Source: Myxococcota bacterium
GTDB taxonomy: Bacteria > Myxococcota_A > UBA796 > CAJQPC01
Reading direction: 5' to 3'
DNA: 54,338 nucleotides
Assembly (NCBI GenBank): GCA_023150845.1
Contig: JAKLKD010000025.1
Coordinates: 1-54,338, forward strand
Shown: in pieces, positions 50,483-54,338 of the stretch
Numbering within the stretch: the stretch's first letter is position 1
Layout: each line of letters opens with the position of its first letter
The notes under the pieces: model-generated
Seen by the model: only the letters and a program-made list of their open reading frames with translations
The model's database searches: none
What the model was told of the DNA's origin: nothing
Program-made: the position numbers and the translations under genes

Positions 50483-51186
50483 CGCTCCTCGCGCTGCTCA
50501 CGCTCTTGGCCTGCGCCTTGCCGCCCCAGCCTGACGAGTCCGAGGTGTTGACCCTCACCTTCTGCCCCGAGGGCCACCCCTGCGCCTTGGTCGCCGATGG
50601 ACAGAGCCTCATCACCGTCGAGGCCTGCGTGCCCGAGGCCGTCACGCCCCTGGCCGAGGACCTCACCCTGAGCCTCGTCACCTCCGGCGGCGCGTGGATC
50701 GACGGCGCACAGTCGAGCCTCACCCTGCCCCTGGGGCCCGACCGCTGCGCCCGCCCCGCCCTGACCGCCCCCACCCACGGCCCCGACCTCATCGTCGAGG
50801 GCCGCCTGGCCGAGGTGGGCGTCGAGGCCGCCGCCCTGCTCACCCCAGCGAGCTTCGGGGGCCTCGCCCTCACCCCCAGCCCGGCCATCCTCAACACACA
50901 GTCGCCGAACCTCCTCACCCTGACCGTGAGCGCCTGGGCCGAGGACGGCGCCCTCGTGAGCGACGGCAGCCTGGCCACGGTGACCGTGCTCGACGCCGAG
51001 GGCTCCGACGCCGTCGTCACCCCCAGCGAGCGCCTGCTCGACGCCGACGGCGAGGCCAGCTTCACCGTCACCAGCGCCGGGGGCCTCACCGAGCTCACCC
51101 TGCGCGTGGCGCTCACCGCCCCGGCCTGGGACGGCGTGAGCCGACCGACCTCGCTGAGCGAGGACCTCACGCTGGGCGGGGGGTGA
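50479..51186 (+). CDS. Beta-domain lipoprotein; 3' end duplicated downstream
   Basis: A 235-residue lipoprotein with signal peptide MTLLALLTLLAC. The mature protein is beta-rich, with two Ig-like or invasin-type (Big_1-like) domains at about 22-125 and 130-235 (LLTLTVSAWAEDGALVSDGSLATVTVLD... GEASFTVTSAGG). It ends SLSEDLTLGGG. The start overlaps the upstream stop (ATGA). Segments of its 3' end (51074-51143 and 51152-51186) recur near 53.5 and 54.2 kb, flanking the ATPase cassette; see the repeat features. Confidence 0.7.
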   Translation: MTLLALLTLLACALPPQPDESEVLTLTFCPEGHPCALVADGQSLITVEACVPEAVTPLAEDLTLSLVTSGGAWIDGAQSSLTLPLGPDRCARPALTAPTHGPDLIVEGRLAEVGVEAAALLTPASFGGLALTPSPAILNTQSPNLLTLTVSAWAEDGALVSDGSLATVTVLDAEGSDAVVTPSERLLDADGEASFTVTSAGGLTELTLRVALTAPAWDGVSRPTSLSEDLTLGGG

Positions 51187-51317
51187 GGGTTGGGGGAGCG
51201 GGTCTCGACGAGGAGCGACATGCCCCATTCGCCGACCTCTACCCTCGCGCCCTCAACAGGCGCCTCGCTTGTGTCCACCTCCCCCCTGGGTTACGGCTCT
51301 GCTCAGAGAGGTGACGT

Positions 51318-52451
51318 GTGACCCCAAACTGGAGCCTGCTCGCGCCGCACCGGCCCGTCGATTCCGGCGGGGATCAGTATGTGCCGCCCCCCTCAAACAT
51401 CGGCGAAGCCGTGGCGCGTTGGGTGCTCGCCTCAGGGGCGCCGGTCCTCCTCGGGGGCCCCACAGGCGTCGGCAAGAGCACGGAGCTAGCCCAGGTCGCC
51501 GCCCTGCTTAGGCGGGACCGCGCGGTCTGCCTGATTCAGCTCGACCGGTTTGAGAACATGCGGCGGCTGGATCCTGAGCGGATGCTCAGCAGGGTGGCGC
51601 AGTTCGTCGGACAGCCGCGTGTTGGCGCTGGCCAAGGAGTGAGTGTATCTGATGTCGCAAAGGGGGTCGCGGCGCTCGGCAGCGCTCTCACCCTAGTGTC
51701 GGGTCTAGGCTCGGTAGCGGCTACCTTGGCCAGTTTGGACACCGAACTCCCTCCCGCCGACGCCGCCCTCTCCTCCATCCGCACCCTTGCCCGGCTCTCC
51801 GAGCGCCGCGTCACCTTGCTCATCGACGGCTTAGAGAAAGTGCCCGAGGCCGCCCAAACGCGCGCGCTGTTTGACGCGCTGAGCCCCCTGGCTGAAGAAG
51901 CAGATGTCGTCGTCGTCGCCCCTTGGAACCTCGCCTTCGGAGCCGCTGCGAACGAGCCCCTGTTGCGGCAAGGCGAACGTTTCTTCTTTGTGCGCGCGCC
52001 TGAGATGGAGCCCTTTGAGACCGCGCCAGGCGTGCCCTTCCTCCTCCGGCTCATGCAGCGGCGCCTCACGATCGCTGATATGAACGAGACCCCCCAAGAC
52101 TTCTATAAGGTCTCGCGAGACGCCGCGTACTGGAGCGGCGGACTCCCCCGCGTGTTCTTACAGCTCCTCGCCGACGCCGCGACCTACGCCCTGATGAACA
52201 ACGGCGGCGAGTGGCCCGAAAAATCCAATCTCAATGACGCCATCACCGATCATCAAGAGGGGATGCGGCGCGGCCTCCTGCCAGGAGACCTCTCGCTCAT
52301 CCGCGCGGCCGACGGCACCCAAGGCTTCGAACTGCCCATCGACGCCAAGGTGCGGCTCTTGGCACATGGCCTCTTGCTGGAGCGCCAGACACCTCGCGGT
52401 GTGGTGCTCCAGCCTCACCCGCTGCTGCGCCCCCTCTTGAGCGAGGGCTGA
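51318..52451 (+). CDS. P-loop ATPase (AAA/STAND-like), first gene of cassette
   Basis: A 377-residue cytosolic ATPase. Walker A is GGPTGVGKST (46-55) and Walker B is VTLLIDGLEK (165-174). The sequence around them, then VVVVAPWNLAFG, SGGLPRVFLQLLADAATYALMNNG and a C-terminal winged-helix-like part (IDAKVRLLAHGLLLERQ, VVLQPHPLLRPLL), matches the Orc1/archaeal-ATPase or STAND style. A Gly/Ser/Ala-rich hydrophobic insert lies at 104-140. The start is GTG with GAGAGG upstream. The next gene follows after 3 nt. Codon use is a little less GC-rich than in neighbours. Such ATPases often belong to defence or conflict systems (inference). Confidence 0.72.
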   Translation: MTPNWSLLAPHRPVDSGGDQYVPPPSNIGEAVARWVLASGAPVLLGGPTGVGKSTELAQVAALLRRDRAVCLIQLDRFENMRRLDPERMLSRVAQFVGQPRVGAGQGVSVSDVAKGVAALGSALTLVSGLGSVAATLASLDTELPPADAALSSIRTLARLSERRVTLLIDGLEKVPEAAQTRALFDALSPLAEEADVVVVAPWNLAFGAAANEPLLRQGERFFFVRAPEMEPFETAPGVPFLLRLMQRRLTIADMNETPQDFYKVSRDAAYWSGGLPRVFLQLLADAATYALMNNGGEWPEKSNLNDAITDHQEGMRRGLLPGDLSLIRAADGTQGFELPIDAKVRLLAHGLLLERQTPRGVVLQPHPLLRPLLSEG

Positions 52452-52454
52452 GTC

Positions 52455-52997
52455 ATGCGGGACAGCGTGAACAACATCTGGAGCGCGCTCCAACAGCCCC
52501 CGCTGATGGTCGTGCTCTACGATGACTATGGGCTCTTGGAGAGCGTGCAGGAGGAGGTGGCGTCCATCGCCAACCCGAGCTGGCCCGTGCGCCGGGTCTC
52601 GACCGTTGACGAGGCCCTGAGCACCCCCGCGGACACCCTGGCGCTCTTGGCCCCCGCGGACGAGGGTGCCACCATTGAAGAGCTCGACGGCGGGCGCGAC
52701 CGATTTGTAGACCGCACCGTGCCTGTGGTCGTGTTTTTGCTGCGTGGGGGCTCGGGCGAGCGCGCGTTGGCCAAGGCGCCGAGCCTGCTGAGCTGGGTTC
52801 GCAGCAACCTGATCGATCCCAGCGAGCAGGACCAATTCGACCCCGACGCCGCCCGCGAAGAGTTCATCCGCTACGCAGGCAAGACGCCCGAGGAGTGGCT
52901 GGCGATGCGGCGCCGAGGCGAGATCGACGGTTCTCCAGAGTCTCTGGGGCTCACCTACCGTGCGTTGTTGTTGGAAGGGTCTGATGATCTGGCATGA
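52455..52997 (+). CDS. Hypothetical cassette protein 2
   Basis: A 180-residue protein without signal peptide or membrane segment. The first 110 residues alternate strands and helices (PLMVVLYDDYGLLESVQEEVASI, ADTLALLAPADE, VPVVVFLLRGG), giving a small Rossmann-like or receiver-like alpha/beta domain. DEEP-type phosphoacceptor residues are not clearly conserved. The remainder is helical and acidic (DPSEQDQFDPDAAREEFIRYAGKTPEEW). It starts 3 nt after the ATPase stop and overlaps the third gene. No family is recognised; a sensor or switch role is only a guess. Confidence 0.6.
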   Translation: MRDSVNNIWSALQQPPLMVVLYDDYGLLESVQEEVASIANPSWPVRRVSTVDEALSTPADTLALLAPADEGATIEELDGGRDRFVDRTVPVVVFLLRGGSGERALAKAPSLLSWVRSNLIDPSEQDQFDPDAAREEFIRYAGKTPEEWLAMRRRGEIDGSPESLGLTYRALLLEGSDDLA

Positions 52998-53553
52998 CCT
53001 TGTCGATCAGCACGACGCGCTGCGGGAGCGCGGCTATTCCGAGGTCGCGAAGGAGCTGCGCAAACGAATCGGAACGCTCGCGGCGCGTCAGCACTGCGCT
53101 CCAATGTTCCAAGGGCGGCTCAGCGACAAGACTGAAGACAAACGCTCAAGACGAACGGAGGTCTTGATCAAAGGCAGCCAATCCCCTATCGGCGACCCGA
53201 TCCCGCTCCAAAACCTGCCCAGCGTCGAGCACCCGAAGCTCTGGATCTACGCCCTCCTCGACGACCGCGAGAAGCGCCTGCTCAAGTACACGGTTCGCCT
53301 CGACGGACGCTGGGCGGCTGATCAAGCCCCTTTCACCATCTCCGTTGAGCTCGACGACCGACTCATGGGCAGCGGGGCCTGCGGGCACCCGATCTTGCAC
53401 TGCCATATGGGCGTCGACCACGACCGTCGCCCGCAGTTTCGCCTGCCGCTGCCCGCGCTGACGCCGTGGGAGGCGCTCGATTGGTTGATCACGCAGCTTG
53501 ATGAGCGCCATGAGCCCGCTCCCTGGCCCGCGCCGGGGGCCTCACCGAGCTGA
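52984..53553 (+). CDS. Hypothetical cassette protein 3, C-terminus altered at repeat junction
   Basis: A 189-residue protein. The N-terminal 45 residues are helical and basic (HDLVDQHDALRERGYSEVAKELRKRIGTLAARQ). A beta-rich domain follows (KLWIYALLDDREKRLLKYTVRLDGRW, FTISVELDD) with a Cys/His cluster, GACGHPILHCHMGVDHD, that could bind metal. The last residues (PAPGASPS) are encoded by DNA derived from the duplicated 3' end of the 50479-51186 gene, starting near 53530. The natural C-terminus may therefore have been replaced. ATG 52984 has GGAAGG 5-6 nt upstream and lies inside the previous gene. No family is recognised. Confidence 0.6.
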   Translation: MIWHDLVDQHDALRERGYSEVAKELRKRIGTLAARQHCAPMFQGRLSDKTEDKRSRRTEVLIKGSQSPIGDPIPLQNLPSVEHPKLWIYALLDDREKRLLKYTVRLDGRWAADQAPFTISVELDDRLMGSGACGHPILHCHMGVDHDRRPQFRLPLPALTPWEALDWLITQLDERHEPAPWPAPGASPS

Positions 53554-53599
53554 CCCTGCGCGTGGCGCTCACCGCCCCGGCCTGGGACGGCGTCAGCCG
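53530..53599 (+). repeat. 70-bp direct repeat of the lipoprotein gene 3' end
   Basis: This matches 51074-51143 with 2 mismatches in 70 bp, in the same orientation. It places a copy of the codons for AGGLTELTLRVALTAPAWDGVSR directly at the end of the third cassette gene. With its source copy it brackets a 2.4-kb interval holding the three cassette genes. Confidence 0.93.
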
Positions 53600-53717
53600 C
53601 CGTCGTCTGCGAAACCTGGGCTGTAGGGTCATCGACCAGCTCGTGAGCGATGCCGAGCAAACTTGGCAAGGGATCGCACACGATCTATGCCAGTCTCGGG
53701 CGAGGGGCTGCGGCTAG
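53532..53717 (+). pseudogene. Gene remnant joining a duplicated 3' piece to foreign sequence
   Basis: In the frame of the duplicated lipoprotein tail, the codons continue past DGVSR into RRLRNLGCRVIDQL and VSDAEQTWQGIAHDLCQS and end at TAG 53715-53717. The second half reads like a real protein end, not random sequence, but does not match the corresponding part of the 50479-51186 gene. No start codon or ribosome binding site precedes it. It is best read as a fragment of a destroyed gene. Confidence 0.5.
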
Positions 53718-53794
53718 GCCGCGTAAGAATGACCTCAACCCCGACGATCGCCGCTGTACTGCAGCTCCAGCCCCGCCAAACTCAGTCGTCCACC

Positions 53795-54112
53795 TCAAAG
53801 TCTGGGCTCACGCCGCCCCCCCAACAGCACCTCTGCCACCCACGCCGCCGGGTCAGGCACCGCCGCGGGGATCGCCCGAGGCTCCGTGGCGACGACCTGA
53901 GGCCCCGCGCCGATCGGCAGCGCCTCGAAGGCTGGCTCCGCCTCCAGGCCCACGAGCGCCCGCTCCACGGCGCCGCGCGCGGCCAAGGGCACCGCCGGGG
54001 CTGGAGCGCGCAGGACTCGGGCGCGGGCGCCCTCCCGCACCTGGGCCGCCACGACCTCGCGGGCGCCGGTGTAGGGGTCGAGGATGTAGTAGACGAGTCG
54101 GACGGCGTTCAT
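53795..54112 (-). CDS. Small hypothetical protein in the disrupted region
   Basis: A 105-residue protein beginning MNAVRLVYYILDPYTGAREVVAAQVRE, a strand-like start, followed by Ala/Pro/Val-rich sequence. Its start overlaps (ATGA) the stop of an upstream minus-strand fragment that is cut at about 54163. This suggests it was the second gene of an operon of which only this piece remains. No family is recognised. Confidence 0.45.
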   Translation of the reverse strand: MNAVRLVYYILDPYTGAREVVAAQVREGARARVLRAPAPAVPLAARGAVERALVGLEAEPAFEALPIGAGPQVVATEPRAIPAAVPDPAAWVAEVLLGGRREPRL

Positions 54113-54163
54113 CGGCGCTGCTCCACGAGGTCAAGGGTGCGGCGAGTGAGGTCTACGGCAACG
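54109..54163 (-). pseudogene. C-terminal fragment of a truncated gene
   Basis: On the minus strand the codons AVDLTRRTLDLVEQRR then TGA (54111-54109) lie directly before, and overlap by ATGA, the small gene at 53795-54112. The frame is interrupted at about 54164, where the duplicated lipoprotein 3' piece begins. Only the last 17 or so codons of this gene survive. Confidence 0.45.
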
Positions 54164-54164
54164 G

Positions 54165-54199
54165 CGCTGAGCGAGGACCTCACGCTCGGCGGGGGGTGA
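54165..54199 (+). repeat. 35-bp direct repeat of the lipoprotein gene end
   Basis: This matches 51152-51186 with one mismatch, encoding LSEDLTLGGG and a TGA stop. Together with 53530-53599 it represents a second copy of the same gene end, split by about 565 bp. In the intact copy only 8 bp separate the two pieces. Confidence 0.9.
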
Positions 54200-54246
54200 A
54201 GGAGGCTTGGGGGAGGCCCTCACCTCGTGTGGAGGGCCTTCAGGGT

Positions 54247-54338
54247 GAGGTGGACACCTCCTCCACCTCACCTCGCAGACCCTCTGGACGAGGTGGACAC
54301 CTCCTCCACCTCACCTCGCAGACCCTCTGGACGAGGTG
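54247..54338. repeat. 43-bp tandem repeat running off the window end
   Basis: Two identical contiguous 43-bp units occupy 54247-54289 and 54290-54332, and a third begins at 54333. Each unit starts with GAGGTGGACACCTC, a perfect 6-bp inverted repeat with a 2-bp centre, followed by further CACCTC blocks. No spacers are present, so it is not a CRISPR array. The repeat number is unknown because the window ends inside it. Confidence 0.9.

Noticed and set aside
50020-51228. A 402-codon minus-strand frame across three plus-strand genes.
   Set aside because: Composition is that of reverse-read GC-rich codons. The plus-strand genes have lipobox, coupling overlaps and ribosome binding sites.
53663-54199. 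A 178-codon plus-strand frame ending in the duplicated LSEDLTLGGG tail.
   Set aside because: Only its last 12 codons have a known origin. The rest lies antisense to the small minus-strand gene and crosses a recombination junction.
54247-54338. CRISPR array.
   Set aside because: The 43-bp units are contiguous and identical, with no spacers and no cas genes nearby.
1-54338. tRNA or rRNA genes, insertion sequences, prophage, integrase.
   Set aside because: Scanned by eye for the conserved T-loop pattern, transposase or recombinase motifs and terminal inverted repeats; none was convincing.

Overview
The window is a compact, very GC-rich chromosomal segment. It most resembles Myxococcota or a related former-deltaproteobacterial lineage, though this is inferred from gene content only. 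The evidence is an abundance of predicted lipoproteins, two proteins with MopE-type Asp/Cys repeats, a giant secreted protein with thrombospondin type-3 repeats and a MYXO-CTERM-like tail (Cys, hydrophobic stretch, RRRR), and a DUF1592/DUF1501/cytochrome gene set. No rRNA, tRNA, transposase, integrase or CRISPR array was recognised. Many genes are chained by ATGA/GTGA overlaps, and several convergent pairs overlap at their 3' ends.

Layout. 1-10 kb: a truncated RavA/MoxR ATPase, a DedA membrane protein, a crotonase-family enzyme, a HelD-like helicase, a CDP-alcohol phosphatidyltransferase, a PAP2 phosphatase, TatD and a Pal lipoprotein with a good promoter. 10-18 kb: a phosphotransferase, a lipoprotein with sixteen exact-length 46-residue repeats plus a lamin-tail-like domain, and a lipoprotein pair (heparinase II/III-like lyase and GH88/GH105-like unsaturated uronyl hydrolase) likely to act on a uronic-acid polysaccharide. 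18-26 kb: a divergent DUF692 (MNIO) protein overlapping a partner gene, a HAD-MBL pair, a second crotonase followed by two Cys-containing lipoproteins, and a MopE-repeat/LamG-like lipoprotein. 26-31 kb: a three-gene DUF1592-like / cytochrome c-like / DUF1501 operon and an Asp/Cys-rich lipoprotein. 31-38 kb: the TSP3-repeat protein, a GT-C (AftB-like) glycosyltransferase and an esterase. 38-41 kb: a 955-residue protease that is colinear with eukaryotic Nma111/DEG7, with one active and one inactivated protease domain. 41-44 kb: four tandem paralogous lipoprotein genes. 44-49 kb: a GT87-like membrane protein and a divergent 820-residue lipoprotein. 49-51 kb: a three-gene secreted-protein operon.

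51.3-54.3 kb is the most unusual part. A three-gene cassette (P-loop ATPase plus two proteins of unknown family) is bracketed by direct repeats taken from the 3' end of the upstream lipoprotein gene. The distal repeat is itself split by about 565 bp of fragmentary coding DNA, and the window ends in a 43-bp tandem repeat. It looks like an accessory, conflict-type locus, but its function cannot be read from sequence alone. The best candidates for something undescribed are this cassette, the DUF692 pair, the diversified tandem lipoproteins and the bacterial Nma111-type protease.
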